Assembly (NCBI RefSeq): GCF_025370935.1
Contig: NC_133486.1
Coordinates: 10,897,557 to 10,961,556 of the forward strand
DNA: 64,000 nt
Source: Choristoneura fumiferana
Taxonomy: Eukaryota > Arthropoda > Insecta > Lepidoptera > Tortricidae
Direction: 5' to 3'
Positions 11,679 to 23,894 of this stretch are shown piece by piece. The number at the start of each line of letters is the position of its first letter. Position 1 is the stretch's first letter. A model generated the notes under the pieces. The model made no database searches, was not told the DNA's origin, and was given only the letters and a program-made list of their open reading frames with translations. Both the position numbers and the translations under genes were made by a program.

Positions 11679-12074
11679 AAACTGTTATAAAACCAGCAGT
11701 TGAATCGCACTTACTTTCTACAAAATTTTTTCTTACGTTAGGAAATTAAGAATTCCGCGCCATAAACCCAACCCTGTGGCTATATATATTTTTTTTTACA
11801 TAGGAACTGTGTTGAAATATTCTAAAATGTGAACTTATTTAAGTACCTATATTGTTTCGAAATTTGATTATAAATAGGTTATACAAATAAGAATGTGAAT
11901 TGTTAGTGTTTGTTACTATTCCCGCCTAAAACGGTTGGACAAATTTGAAGGAAGGGCATGCAGACAGTTGGGTCTTTTGATTAACACATAACACTACAAT
12001 TTATTTCAACATACCTATGGATTATCTACTTAGACCTAAGTACGCATATTAAATTTCGAAACATCAATAGCCAC
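11679..12074. other. Intergenic, nothing recognised
   Basis: AT-rich sequence with no ORF or repeat boundary I can support. Confidence 0.5.
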
Positions 12075-12240
12075 AAGACATTGCCACACAACGAAGAAAC
12101 ACAACCAATCTGGGCACCCTGTCCAATAGTAGCTATCTGAGTGAATAGAATAAGTAAGTTTTAGTTATATTTTTCTTTGTTTTTGTGATAACATATTTGT
12201 TATTTACTGTACATATTATTGTGTATTAATAAAAATTCAC
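12075..12240 (+). mobile_element. Retroelement 3' end fragment (GGGCACCCTGTCCAATAG type)
   Basis: CTGGGCACCCTGTCCAATAGTAGCTATCTGAGTGAATAGAATAAGTAAGTTTTAG is colinear with 48165-48420, where a longer coding part survives (FLGQRIGIAIQRGTAASLVG). Only the stop region and 3' UTR remain here. Confidence 0.55.
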
Positions 12241-12700
12241 CAAAAGCCAAAAGATAGTGAATAAATGAGCTAATCGTTTCTAACAAAGCCCAAGACTTCA
12301 AAGCTACGAACAAAAGCGTATTTCTCTTACGTCCCCAAGACTACCTACCTCTTTGTGGACTTGTACAAAAATCTGAAACAATTACAAAGTTAGGTTACTG
12401 TGTTTGTGCGTGGGCGTGCGTGGGCTCAACATTCACGGAGCGCTTTGTAGAACACGTTGGGATCCAATTTTTCGTAAGACAAAGGGGACGAATTAAGAAA
12501 AAAGCGTGCGCAGTTGACTTTTGTTCTATTTTTGCAAAGATCCTTTTTTTAATACCCATCCGCATCCCGCGGGAACCTTGGATTTTCCTGGAGTAAAAGC
12601 TTTATTATAAGGCGGCCTATGCTTACCTAGGAAAATCTCTGTATGTGTTTTCTTCACTAACTACTTGGTATGATTTGGTGTTCAATAAAGATTCATTGAC

Positions 12701-12968
12701 GACCAGATGGCCTAGTGGTTAGAGAACCTGACTACGAAGCTTGAGGTCCCGGGTTCGATTCCCGTGTCGGGCCAGATATTTGTATGAAAAATACGAATGT
12801 TTGTTCTCGGGTCTTGGGTGTTTAATATGTATTTATGTATATGTATATCTATATAATTATATTTATCCGTTGCCTAGTACCCATAACACAAGCTTTGCTA
12901 AGCTTACTTTGGGACTAGGTCAATTGGTGTGAATTGTCCCGTGATATTTATTATTTATTATTATTATT
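12701..12968 (+). mobile_element. tRNA-derived SINE, near complete
   Basis: Pol III promoter A box TGGCCTAGTGG at 12708-12718 and B box GGTTCGATTCC at 12752-12762 lie in a tRNA-like head. A conserved body follows (TCTTGGGTGTTTAATATG, CCTAGTACCCATAACACAAG, CTTTGGGACTAGGTC, AATTGTCCCGTGATATTTA), ending in (TTA)n. Reverse or partial copies: 4345-4500, 34925-34985, 42591-42747, 26781-26846. The head does not fold as a full functional tRNA gene and runs into the SINE body. Confidence 0.9.
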
Positions 12969-13984
12969 GTATTGGATTGTGTCCTTAATTATTTACGATC
13001 GCCTAGCATAATATTACCGTTGATAACAAAAGTTTCGGAATGGCATTAAAGTTAAAGCAGTGTATAAAACAAGCTGCGACACCACCTGAGTGAGTTGAAT
13101 GTTGCGTTGAAAAAAATAGTCGTATTGTCAAACAATTACTTAAAGGACATGGTACAATGCATTTTATTCATTTTAGATATCGTGTTTCATATAACCTTAA
13201 CTGCTTGTGACCCACATCGATATACAAATAGAAATAATGTATGTTTTATGTTTCAGTACGACCGACGACGACTAAAGTTTTTAAGTTTTTTTTTTTGTAA
13301 TCTTTGCATGCAGTTTTTCTTGTCACTAAAATAGATGACATGGTTCCTAAGAATAGATAGTTTGTCTTATAACAATAAGATTCTGAAATTCAGACTTGCC
13401 CATACTGACTGATTTAAATGAGCCACCCTGAATACCAACTCGTATTAAGATCACGTCAAAAAAAAACTGGTCCAAAAACCTTCCAATGGTTAGAACATTC
13501 TTAACAATGAATTTAATTACTAACAAAAGACTAAATGACTTAAAAGACTTAACATGCTTTTAATGGAAAGAAAAGTGTGAAGGAAGCTGTAAATTAAAAT
13601 GTACGGCTGATTGCTTGGTAACCAAAGTCCACCCACTCTTTTAACGCCTACACTGAGCCGCAGCTGCGACCCTCAAGGCTTTTAAAACCCGCAACTTTGT
13701 AGTATACTTTGTTAAGTACAAACCAATAGTAACAAGAGGCACCGTCACTTCACTACAATAGACTACAGCCGATTAAACTGAATTACCAGGTTGACCCCTA
13801 TGTGCTACTACTGTCATATTGACATCTCATAAATCTCCCAAAAAAATCATGACGAAATTGATTATGAAAAGGTTCGACCTTGATTCACTTTCTCGACTGT
13901 ACTTTCCCACCGCTATTGCTGGATGTAGAGATCACTGGCAGTTATCTCTCGAAAATACCTCTCGAAAATAGATACTCTAAATAC
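12969..13984. other. Intergenic, no gene seen
   Basis: AT-rich; short ORFs without similarity. Confidence 0.5.
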
Positions 13985-14980
13985 ATCATCATTATCATCA
14001 TCAGCCGGAAGACGTCCACTGTTGAACAAAGACCTTGCTGGAATAACACAATGATCGACAACTCACCACTTGCATCTACCGGTTACCGCAACTCTTGCGA
14101 TATTGTCAGTCCACCTCTTGGAAGACTTGCCAACGCTTAGTCTTCCGATTGCTGGTCACCACTCGAGGAATTCCCCTTACGGTTATCTGTTCTTCGAGCG
14201 ATGTGGTCCGCCTATTGCTATTTCAACTTGCATATTCTTCGAACAATGTCGGTGACTCTAGTACTTCGGCGAATTTCCTTATTCTAGATTCTATCGCGTT
14301 AAGAAACCCCTTAAAGAAAAATTCCATGGCTTTTTGCGTGACTCTTTAAGAGGCCAACAGTCAAAGACCACGTCTCAGAGCCTAAGTCTCATGACATTTT
14401 TCTAAGAAATTCAGAATTTCGTGACATGGACCCATACTAGCATAATGATTAAGGTCATCGACCTCCAGCTGCAACTAAATAGCTGAAACTTTTTAGCTAC
14501 CCGAGGTTTTCATCGATTTATGACAAGTTTTGAATCGTATCTCCTACTTTTACACTACTGATAGAATTATAAGTCAAATGGCTATCGGTTTTTCAATCTT
14601 TTGTCTCCATTTTTGTCTACCGGATTTTGAAAAAAAAATGAATACTTAATTTTGTATGATTTTTTTGAACATTGTCTGAAAAAACACTTATTTCGTATCT
14701 CTATTGACGTGAAAGATTTAACATATACGAAATCTACATATTTGGGTTCTTTTTTTATGTATTTTTATTATCTTTTACATACGTGCAAAGAGCGAATAAA
14801 TATTTCTATTATTATTTTATTTCTTTGACGTCTCTACTTAAAAAAATGGTCAAGGGTTTTCATTTGAAACTAATTAACACGAAAGTTATGGCCAGAAAAC
14901 CAGTTTTTTAACAGGCCAACAGTCAAAGACCACGTCTGAGAGCCTAAGTCATCACTGACAATACACACTGGTTGAAGAAT
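13985..14980 (-). pseudogene. Degenerate RTE-like LINE ORF2 C-terminal region, split by a ~520-bp segment
   Basis: Read on the minus strand, 13985-14330 holds the end of the LINE: disrupted coding for the region after the RT domain, then GTGGACGTCTTCCGGCTGATGATG. Farther 5', both 14351-14388 and 14913-14950 carry the stretch equivalent to ..GSETWSLTV.. (on the plus strand AGGCCAACAGTCAAAGACCA then CGTCT.AGAGCCTAAGTC). The 38-base stretch is thus present twice, bracketing about 520 bases of unrelated AT-rich sequence. Frameshifts and stops are many; it is a dead copy. Confidence 0.65.
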
Positions 14981-16204
14981 CTAGTCTGCAGGGCTGCGCT
15001 AGTGAGCTGCGCCTGGTTATACCTACGCGCTACGAATTATCAGCATACCTCGGCAACCATCAGTCGCGAGTGCTGCTCGGTTACGTACGGTCGGCGCGGG
15101 ACTTACACGCATGTATTACGTACCTAATTTTGCCACGACAACATATAGACGGACAGCGGACTGCATAATTTCGTACCTACTTGATACCGCAATGAAACGC
15201 ACAATGGTTTCCCATAAAACTGATGCTGAGTCCGAATTTGATAGACTGCCGCGGCGGAACTTGCCGAAAGTACCAAAAAAATAGGCACACACAGGAAAAA
15301 AGGGGCGTCATTTAACCCATCTGATACTGAAATAATAGTCATGGCATCAGTTAGGAATTTACTGGTAGATACAGAAAAGCGATCTAGTAAGTAGTTTTTT
15401 TTAAAACGTCATAAATCGTAAAGTAAAGGAAACTTTTATATTATGTTACTTGCTGCTACGGAACCCTTCATGGGCGAGTCCGACTCGCACTTGGCCGCTT
15501 TTTTTCTGTACTGTGTGGCTGAGCAGAGCGAGAATAGGTAAATGAAGCGTTTCTATTGGTTCGTAAGAGACTCATTCTTTGCAGCACTTCGTCGCATACA
15601 ACATCTCTTAGGACATCTTATCTGAAAACAAAATTTATAGGTTCTAGTAAAACTGTGTTCCATTATTGAAAATCGACTTTCATATTACATCGTGGAGCCT
15701 GGAATTCGGTTATTGCTCACACAACTTTATATTAAGATGCAAGGCAGCATCCGGCTGACCTACTTCCGGATTGAAGGTTGAATCTCAATATTCATCTATT
15801 TTTAGGGCCTCGTACGGTAGAGTGAGATAGCGTGTGATAATTGGAAAATGCTTCGATATTAATTTATTAGGCAAATGCGCCCCATCTTATGCCACATATC
15901 TTCGTGTATCTTCAAGCATGAGCATGGGTAATTTTAAGACTTATACTTACCTATATATAACGTAACCAACCAGTGGAGCTTAGAGACTTGAAATTTGGCA
16001 GTTGTATTGTATTCCATGAGGGTTATAAAGGTTCGGTTCAAAATGGCTCTATCTCTGTAAATATAATTATTACAGATTTAAATTTTGGCATGCAGCTAGT
16101 TACAGGTCTACACATTGAATAAGGTTTTTCCATCGTATTTTGTTGAATACGTTCGTATTTATCTTTGCTTTCGCAATTATTTAACTTCAGTAAACTCAGT
16201 AAGC
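14981..16204. other. Intergenic, no gene; a GC-richer patch at 14990-15120
   Basis: The patch is unassigned. At 15450-15500 is a reversed fragment of the 411-1020 element (CTACGGAACCC...GAGTCCGACTCGCACTTGGCC). Confidence 0.45.
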
Positions 16205-16345
16205 TAAAAGGTTGTCTGGAAGAGATCGCTCTTCAGCGATAAGGCCGCCTATTGCATACCTTGTAATTTTCTCTGTGTACCTGTTTTCTGTATCGCTTAC
16301 CATTTCTGGTGTACAATAAAGAGTAATTGTATTGTGTATTGTAAG
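16205..16345 (+). mobile_element. LINE 3' UTR-like repeat, 'GTACAATAAAGAG' tail
   Basis: AAAGGTTGTCTGGAAGAGATCGC...AAGGCCGCCTATTGCATACC...GGTGTACAATAAAGAGTAATTGTATTGT. A second, diverged copy lies at 50640-50750 (AAAGGTTGACTGGTAGAGAT, AAGTCCGCCTTTGTACAAG, TGTACAATAAAGAGTTTA). Both end at a simple-repeat tail, as retroposed 3' ends do. Confidence 0.65.
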
Positions 16346-17067
16346 CTAGTTCAAAAAGACAAATATAAAAAACTAGTGTACTTAGTAGTTGATAAATACG
16401 AACTTATGCGACAAAATACTATGGCAAATTATTACATTTGTTATTATATTTATTTACAAACTGTTTTTCTGATTTTCTCCAATAATAAGGGATAAGAAAT
16501 GAGGATGATTTCTTTAATACCAACGATGCACAATCTATATGGCCGACTGGAGCTAGAGATTAAAAAAATGGTAAATACATTACTTTATTTTATTTATCAG
16601 CGGAAAAAATTGCGTGTAAAAGCTAGTCAAGACACAAGAAAGGGGATTTATCTAGACCATTCCACATTGTTTCCACATTGCATTAAACCAATCGACTAAT
16701 GTGTCAGCAAGTAACGAACTAAGTTATTTAAGCCACTTTTCCCGTTGAAGGCCTCTGTGGGTCAGGAGTAGGTATATTATTACAATTTCTCAATGCCATT
16801 GCTTTTCGTTTGTGTATTTCCTTGATTAAAACGGGCCAAAGTTACCTGCCCTTTCTATTTTTGGCGAAGTAGGGAGATGAAAATAGGTTGAAGTGTTAAT
16901 AACACTTTTAATGCCGAATAAAAAGATATTGTCCTCAATAAACTGTTGACCTTTTGACGACATTGTTTTTTATTGCAAATTTGTCGTGATAAAAATGGGA
17001 ATAAGACATGACTTACGAGTATGTTTTTATTCCCATTTTTGTAGCACAGCAAGGCGTTGGCAGACCT

Positions 17068-17195
17068 CCCACTAGCTGGACCTCGATGCCATCGATGAAT
17101 GCAATTGACGGTTGTTGTTCATTATGGCATGCTAAGGAGGATTCCTTTGTTCAACAATGGACGTCTTCCAGGTTGATGATGATGATAATAAAACG
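17068..17195 (+). mobile_element. RTE-like LINE 3' end fragment
   Basis: GACCTCCCACTAGCTGGAC...GTTGTTCATTATGGCATGCTAAGG...TTGTTCAACAATGGACGTCTTCC...TTGATGATGATGAT is colinear with the end of other RTE-like fragments; coding is frameshifted. Confidence 0.65.
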
Positions 17196-17892
17196 GCGGA
17201 AACCGATGAAAAGGAGGGAAAATATTTTTCACTTTTACACGGAACAGTTTCGTGCATTTTCAGTAGCGTTCTCATTTAATTCCTACTATTTTCCTGTATT
17301 TTTTTTTGTATGTTGTCTCAGAATTTTTATCTAGGTGAACCGATGTCGAGGATTTTTTATTTGAAAGCTAATGCTTTTCAGGTGGTCCCATTAAAAAATC
17401 AAGATAATATGACTAGTTTTTGAGTTTTGCCTACTACTTAATATATATTAAGGTTAACTGAAAAACTACTGCTATTCTTAAGCAGTTGACATTAAGCTAT
17501 TATATTATAACTTAGATTAGTAACACTAAAACAAGAAAAACAATTACTGACTCCAAAAAACCATAAAAATATTTTCTACCAGTTAGAAGTCGGTACCTCA
17601 GCAGTGACAGAAGCCCAATAGATAGTAGGCAGGTAAGATACGTAGGCCAACTCCTGGTTGGCTCGTGCAGGCATTGACTCAAAACTGGTAGAAATTATTT
17701 TCATTGTTTTTATGTTTTCTGAAAAAATTCTTCGTGAATCAAAAACAATCAAAATCTTTTCGGTGAATTCACCAAACAAACAAACAAAACATGCAGCAGC
17801 AGCAGCAGTAGTAGTTTTGCAGTTAAGTAGTACCTATATCGATTTCACTGCTTGTTGTTTTGTTTATTTTTGTAAAACGTATGCAGTCCTGC
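17196..17892. other. Intergenic, no gene seen
   Basis: AT-rich with a short (GCA)n run near 17793-17810. No supported exon. Confidence 0.45.
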
Positions 17893-18007
17893 CCCCTGTA
17901 CCACAAAAAATACAAGTGCTACAAATTGACATGATTGTTAACTTTCTCATACACAAAGTGTCAATTTGTGCATAATTGTAGCGCTTGTAACGTATGTGGT
18001 ACAGGGG
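17893..18007. mobile_element. 115-bp foldback (MITE-like palindrome)
   Basis: Left end CCCCTGTACCACAAAAAATA and right end TGTGGTACAGGGG are inverted, and the arms continue (CAAGTGCTACAAATTGACA versus TGTCAATTTGTGCATAATTG). A clear target-site duplication is not visible. Confidence 0.7.
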
Positions 18008-18150
18008 CCTGATGGTCCCAAAGGAAGACCAGCGCCGTTCGCACGGGCGGCATTATGCTGATTTGGGACTACTTCGTGACTGTGATACGTGTTTTTTAGT
18101 TTTCTTATGTTTTTTGTGTAATTGACACGAATAAATGTTTTTTCCTTCTT
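18008..18150 (+). repeat. Repeat fragment related to 36130-36420
   Basis: CCTGATGGTCCCAAAGGAAGACCAGCGCCGTTC encodes a GPKGRPAP-like stretch, followed by a GTGTAATTGACACGAATAAATG tail. At 36230-36420 a similar GPAGRPALTPSQE stretch is followed by a similar tail. It is probably a transposon remnant. Confidence 0.4.
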
Positions 18151-20598
18151 TCTTTTTTCGTTCAAACAATTTGACTAATGATCAAAGTAACCCGTAATTA
18201 TGTTGGCTTTCGAACAATATGCCTTCCATCTCCATGCGGTTGCCCCGAATATGTCAAAGTCCCTCCAGAGATTTCAGTCGGGTTAAAGCATTAACCTATC
18301 CAAGGTTGTTAATATCTGTACCTCCCTTTAGGCAGAATTAGTCTAGTCATTTTTACGTTAATACTTGCCTTTGCCTGCGGTTTCGCTCGCGTCTCGTATT
18401 TGAATTGAAATTTTCATTTTTCCCAGAAAATTCCATGAGAATTCTCAAAAATGGCGTTAATTTTCATGAACGTTGAAAAGAAAACCAGGTCGAATTTCAT
18501 GTCAATGTACGGTTCAGATTTTGACATTTTATCCCGACCCCATGTGAAAAACGGTTGTACGTTGGTTTAAAGACAACATTTTAATAGAATTTCGTTTCGC
18601 AGATTTTTTTTCTTATATTATCGTTTCATAGAATAATTAATACGCAGAACACTTACATTGAAGAAATTTAAATCAATGATTGTTTTCACAAATTAAATTT
18701 AAAACGCCCATAAAACCCCATTTAAAATTTTTGAATAATGTATGGTTTCAGCGGGAAAAAACTATGACTAACAATAATTATGATAAACGTTACATTATGA
18801 CTTATATAATTATGGCAGTCGAAAGGGTCCCACATTTATTAGGTACCAAGAAATACATTACATTCGTTCTCTGGTGACGTCGCAGTTCTCAATTCCCAGA
18901 TGAGTCGGGCATGCTGCCGAGGCCGGCTCGGCAGTATCTATTCGGCAGCATTCTCCACCTCCCTCGAAAAAAAAAAAACCTAACCTACTTACTTTTTTGG
19001 TTGCGGGTTAACCCATTCAAACTTAAATTTTCACATTTGTAATAATACTTATTCCGTAATAAGTTTTTTTGCTCAAACATGGAATGTACTACAGACATGT
19101 TACAGGTTTATGGAGTTAATTACATGTTTTGTCGCAAAGACATGCAAATGTAAACTGATGCTGTGTAAGTATTGCATACACAAAAAGATTAATAGAAGCA
19201 GCGAGTTACAGTTACAGCTAGTCGAAAATAGAAATCACGTGTCGTTTCACTGTCACAGTATCCGAAAGCAGTTCAAGTAGAGATCTAATATTGGACGTTC
19301 CTAGAAATGACCGACGAACGAAGCCTTTTTTTCCATCAAGAGCCTATTAAAGGGTTCGTGTTAATAAGTGGTTTCAAATGTAACACGTTTTCTCGCTAAA
19401 ATCGGTGAAGTTCCGAGTAAACCGCTGTAAGCTCGGCCCTCACAATTACCTTCTCACAGTAAGCCATCATACTACTCATCATGGAAGTTACTGGAGCGTT
19501 TATTGTGACAAAGTTGCACTGCGGGTCGATCTTACGGGTTACGCGTGATGACCAGTGACAGCAGACGCTAAGCACGTGTTCGTTAATTGTTTAAAGGGTT
19601 TTGTTTAAGAAAGTTACTATTACATTGTAGTGCGATTCTGCTTGGTTCTTTTCTTGGTTCTGTTGCACGTACTGATGTGCCAAAGGAATCTTTCATAAAG
19701 GAATAAAATTCGCAAACTTCTCACAGTTTTGTTTGGGGATTGAAACTTTTCGTTTCTATTTAAATTTCCTATATATCTTGTGAAAATTTCCAGACATTTC
19801 CGAGAACTTTTCCAACTTTTTTGAATCTTTTCGCAACCAGCACATCTTTAGTTGCACGTGCTAATTAATTTGGATATGTTGGCTATGCTTGGCTATTATA
19901 TATTTTTTTACTTCTGTCTCACTAGGTACTTCTGTAATTCGATTCAAAGTTTAGTAAAGAACCCTCTATTGGAACATGTCAGTGTCGCAGCCGGCATATC
20001 GGGTTATCCTCGTTACCCTTTCACTCCTCTATCAAAGGTGTTCATTACTGGGATAGTAGGCTGTATCACAGCGAGAGCACACGTGTTGGCTTTTTAGGCT
20101 GCCGAATATTGTGTTGCGCCTTTTTAGTGAGTGAAGTATTTGTGACAATCATTTCTGTTTTTTTTTAATGTGCGAAGCATAAAGGTCTAGTATGTAGTAG
20201 AATTTAAATTTGGGGTATTTGCTAACTATTTTAAACAGGTACATACGTCGTGTTCATCATTTACGTGGGAGATGACTTAAGCAGCCGTTCCGAACTGCGA
20301 TCGCACTCAATAAAGTTTAAAGTTTAAAATAAGGCTTAAATCATACAAAAGGCTAAAGCTTAAAAAAAGTCTTTAACCCTAAAAAAAGAAAGAAAGACCT
20401 TAAAAAGGCTAATAACCTTTCTAAAAGCCTATAGAGTTTTAAGACCTCAGTTTAAACATGGAGAATAGCGTTACATTTTGATATCAGTGACTGACGATCC
20501 CGTTCCAAAAAAAGTCACTGTGAAAAGTCACCGTGACTTTGTCACGCCTGTTACTCATATCACCACATGATATTGTCATACCATCCATAATCAAGAAT
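18151..20598. other. Intergenic, no gene seen
   Basis: About 18360-18560 is a degenerate copy of the TTGCCTGCGGTTTCGCTCGCG...CCCAGAAAATTC repeat class. The remainder, including 19850-20097, has only short unassigned ORFs. Confidence 0.45.
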
Positions 20599-20708
20599 AT
20601 AACTTTTAATTACGTAAATTTAGAATAGGATGTCACAATCCTATTTATAGAATAATTTTAGAATAGGATGTTACAATCCTATTCTAAAATAACGTAATTA
20701 AATGTTAT
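20599..20708. repeat. Nested hairpin repeat with TAGAATAGGAT / ATCCTATT modules
   Basis: Outer arms ATAACTTTTAATTACGTAAA and AATAACGTAATTAAATGTTAT are inverted. Inside are two successive small hairpins built on TTAGAATAGGATGT.ACAATCCTATT. It could form a cruciform; origin unknown. Confidence 0.7.
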
Positions 20709-20965
20709 ATTTAATTTAATAATGAGTTTATCATACAGGCATGTGGCATATCTTCGAGTATGCATGCTTCATTTCATTATCAATTCTTTGGCACTGATGA
20801 GTGAGCAAGCATTCATAACTTTCACAGTGACACCTTTTGACGGCGAATCACGGCGACAACAACTTCTAGCTCTGCGAAACCTTTTTTGTCAGCCCAGCGC
20901 CATGGAACTCCAGAGCTTTAAATTTAGGGTTAAAAGGGCTCGAGTCTTTAGGAACACTACTATTA

Positions 20966-21106
20966 GAGGCTGTTTCACCATCCATTGATTAGTGTTAACT
21001 GGCGGTTAGGTGTGATGCCGTGTCTATTTGTTTTGTTCGAATTGACGGCGATGGCATCGCATTTAACCGTCAGTTAACGCTAATCAATGGATGGTGAAAC
21101 AGCCCC
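20966..21106. mobile_element. PIF/Harbinger-like MITE with TTA TSD, 141 bp
   Basis: Ends GAGGCTGTTTCACCATCCAT and ATGGATGGTGAAACAGCCCC are inverted, with TTA on both sides (20963-20965 and 21107-21109). A shorter relative with TAA duplications lies at 30519-30633. Three-base TTA/TAA duplications are the PIF/Harbinger signature; assignment is by that rule only. Confidence 0.8.
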
Positions 21107-21109
21107 TTA

Positions 21110-22374
21110 ATCTCTTAGAATTTACTTTCCGATTTTTGTATTTATTTTTATAATTTAGTTAAGTTTCGTTAGATTAATTATACTGCTACTAAAACATTAT
21201 TAAAAAAAAACTAGAAAAAAAAGGCTGAGATCGTTCTGGGGTTAAGAAAAAGATTTAAAAACCCTAGTGCAATAGTTGAAGTAAGCTAGACGTTACTTGT
21301 TAGTAAAAATGTGACGGAAAGAACTATCTAACGGTGTCGGATTTTAATTGGACGGCCGCACCCGTCTCCGATTGGAGGGATTTACTGCTTTGTCTAGACT
21401 TTGGCCCCACTCGGGATAGCCCTGACACACAAGTTTGAAAAGTGAGTGCTTTCGCCAAATTGTCGAAGAATTGGCAAATGGGAATAAGACTTGCAGACGA
21501 AGAGTATCAAGATGAGTGAGCATTTTTAAAGATTGAACATATAGACTGCTTTTTATTTATTTTTATACCGGGTGTGGCCTGTACTTAATACAAGCAAATA
21601 ATTAAAACATAGATCGTACCCATCAAACTGAACAACATTAGTTCAGCGACTTTTAAAAACAATATTTATTTTTATCATTTTAAATTTATACAAGGTGCTA
21701 ACAAATTAAGTACCAATGTTTTAAGCGATGTTAAATTAGACCAAAACAATTAACTTTAAATATTAATTAAGATAAATTTTATACGATATTTTTGTTTTAA
21801 TTTCCTGAACAAAATAAATAAATTGTCATTCCGCCCAAACAGAATCAGCCTGTGCATTTGCGTGACAAGATATTTAACACTTACTGTCAAGAGCTGTCAT
21901 GTGAACCCGTCTTGATTGGCGGGAAAACTATTGTAGCGACTCCTAGCGCCATCTAGTGAGCACTTATAGAAACTCCAACCGTGTTCTACATCGCGCTATC
22001 GAAGTTTCACAACTCGGAACCTCGGACGCGTATATACAACTAGCGACGCCCGTCCTTCGGACTTCGGTCCCCAGGCGTAACACCTGCCTCTCTATTGGAG
22101 CCTCCCCCCTCACTATTAGTAGGCATTCATGTAATTTTGACATTTATTTATATTTATATTTATATCAAGGTAATCTAAAAAGTTTTAATCACTCACTATC
22201 AATTAACTCATTAGCGGTTTTTTTACGCAGCAAAGATGATTTTCTAATCATATCCAAAAATAAACATAAACTTTTAAATATTTTATACCTACTTAATTCT
22301 ACTACTAAAGACGAGTACTAACAGCTCTAAAAATATTGCTACTTAGTTTGTTAACACCTGTTAACACCTGTTTG
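21110..22374. other. Intergenic, no gene seen
   Basis: Contains an ORF of 121 codons (21956-22321) with no family I recognise, partly running through a TTTATATTTATA simple repeat; not called. Confidence 0.45.
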
Positions 22375-22690
22375 TTTCTTAGTGTCGCTGCTTAAGTGAC
22401 TACTATATAAGAAACAAACAAGCTGAGCTGAGATATGTAATGCATAGGAGATATTCGTGTCTGTACCCCTGTCCAGTGATAGTGTAGCGGTAATAGCACG
22501 TGGCACGGAATGCCGAGGACCTGGGTTCGATTCCCAGCGCTGGTCTATTTTTCTGGTTTTTCTGTGCATCTATGTTTCAGTTTGTATTTTCGATATGGGT
22601 TTTACGGGTGACCGTAAAAGTAACAAAATTGGGAGTTGAAATAAAAAATACAAAAAGACTCCAAAAACCAATCTTAACCTTATATTCTTG
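22375..22690 (+). mobile_element. tRNA-like repeat, single arm of the foldback family
   Basis: AGAAACAAACAAGCTGAG...TTCGTGTCTGTACCCCTGTCCAGTGATAGTGTAGCGGTAATAGCACG, then B box GGGTTCGATTCCCAGCGCTGG, then TTTTTCTGTGCATCTATGTT and CAGTTTGTATTTTCGATATG. This is the same unit as in the foldback elements at 8684-9459 and 40147-40860, here without an inverted partner. Confidence 0.75.
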
Positions 22691-23126
22691 TAAACCTAGT
22701 CGAGAACCTGACCTTCAGTTAATTCGCTTAATTTTAATATCACATTTGCGGCAAACACTTACTGCCGTTACTTGTTCAAAGAGATAATTAAGAGTACTTG
22801 TTTATTTCCACAACCTTGGAATAATTTGCCAAGGCAAGTTAATTAAGTTAGACCGACTTAAACGACAGGAATTTCGATTTAACTAAATGTTGCTTTATTT
22901 CGTTATGAAACGATAATTTCAAGATAATTCAAATTTATTCTATTTTTTTTTTAATTGGGCCCCCGTCTTTGTGAGAGGTCTTGACTTGGTCATTTCTGGT
23001 GCAAAGGTTGTCCAATTCGGTTCAAAGGGGCAACGCGGCAAGCTTATTGGGAACCTTTGTGCCTGGTATGACGCGGTGCGGTTTGTTTGACTGACTGACT
23101 GTATATTATATTGCTTTTATTTTTTT
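22691..23126. other. Intergenic, nothing recognised
   Basis: No ORF or repeat boundary supported. Confidence 0.5.
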
Positions 23127-23395
23127 TATTCAACAGGATGGCAAACGAGCAAGTGGGCCTCCTGATGGTAAGAGTCACCACCGCATAGACACCTACAACA
23201 CCAGGGGGATTGCAGATGCATTACCAACCTAGAGGCCTAAGATGGGATACCTCAAGTGCTAGTAATTTCACCGGCTGTCTTACGCTCCACGCCGAAACAC
23301 AACAGTGCAAGCACTGCTGGTTCATGGTAGGATTAGCGAGCAAGATGGTGGTTGCAATCCGGGCGAACCTTGCACAAGGTCTTAACACCTGCAAA
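23127..23395 (+). repeat. 'GGATGGCAAACGAGCAAGTGGG' family, copy 3
   Basis: Colinear with the copies at 5789 and 62980 and extending further 3': GGATTAGCGAGCAAGATGGT, GGTTGCAATCCGGGCG, TGCACAAGGTCTTAACACCT. Confidence 0.8.
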
Positions 23396-23432
23396 ATTTG
23401 TCATTTTTGTTACTTTTTTTGATTTATTTCAA

Positions 23433-23535
23433 AAGTCGGTTGGTAAACTGTGGATGAGACTAGCACAGGACCGGGCAAAGTGGCGTGAAAATGAAAAGTC
23501 CTTTACCTTTAGAGGTGGACGTGGGCTGATTTAAA
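23433..23535 (+). pseudogene. LINE ORF2 C-terminal fragment
   Basis: Reads KLWMRLAQDRAKWRENEKSF followed by a stop shortly after. W..LAQDR.KWR..E is the C-terminal signature of lepidopteran LINE reverse-transcriptase ORFs. Only about 30 residues remain. Confidence 0.55.
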
Positions 23536-23894
23536 TTGATTGATTCCAAAATTTTCGAATGTAGGTACGTTTGTTTATCGCCGACAAGGTTACAATTTGG
23601 TAATTAGTAGGCCTACTTTGAGACTGAGAAGGACATAGGGTATAGTTTTTATTCCGGAGGAATTAACTCAACAGATACGTCATAAATGAATTCTTCGCAG
23701 ACAAAGTCAAAGTCAAAGTCTGGGACGAATTTTTTTATCGGGTTTAATGTTTTATGCGAGCGAAGCCGCGGCTGGCTGAAAACTAGTAGATATTATAAAT
23801 GAGAACGTTTCGATGTTTGGATGTTTATTAGTTACTCCACCAAGCCAAAAAGCCAAAATAAGCTTAAAAAAGACGCCGAAGCCCCGAGAAACCC

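Noticed and set aside
12701..12780. tRNA gene
   Set aside because: A and B boxes are present but the sequence continues into a SINE body with an A/T-rich tail, and partial copies occur elsewhere; a SINE head, not a tRNA gene. The same applies to the tRNA-like units at 8889, 9208, 22480, 40200 and 40520.
21956..22321. 121-codon ORF
   Set aside because: Crosses a TTTATATTTATA simple repeat and shows no family; likely chance.
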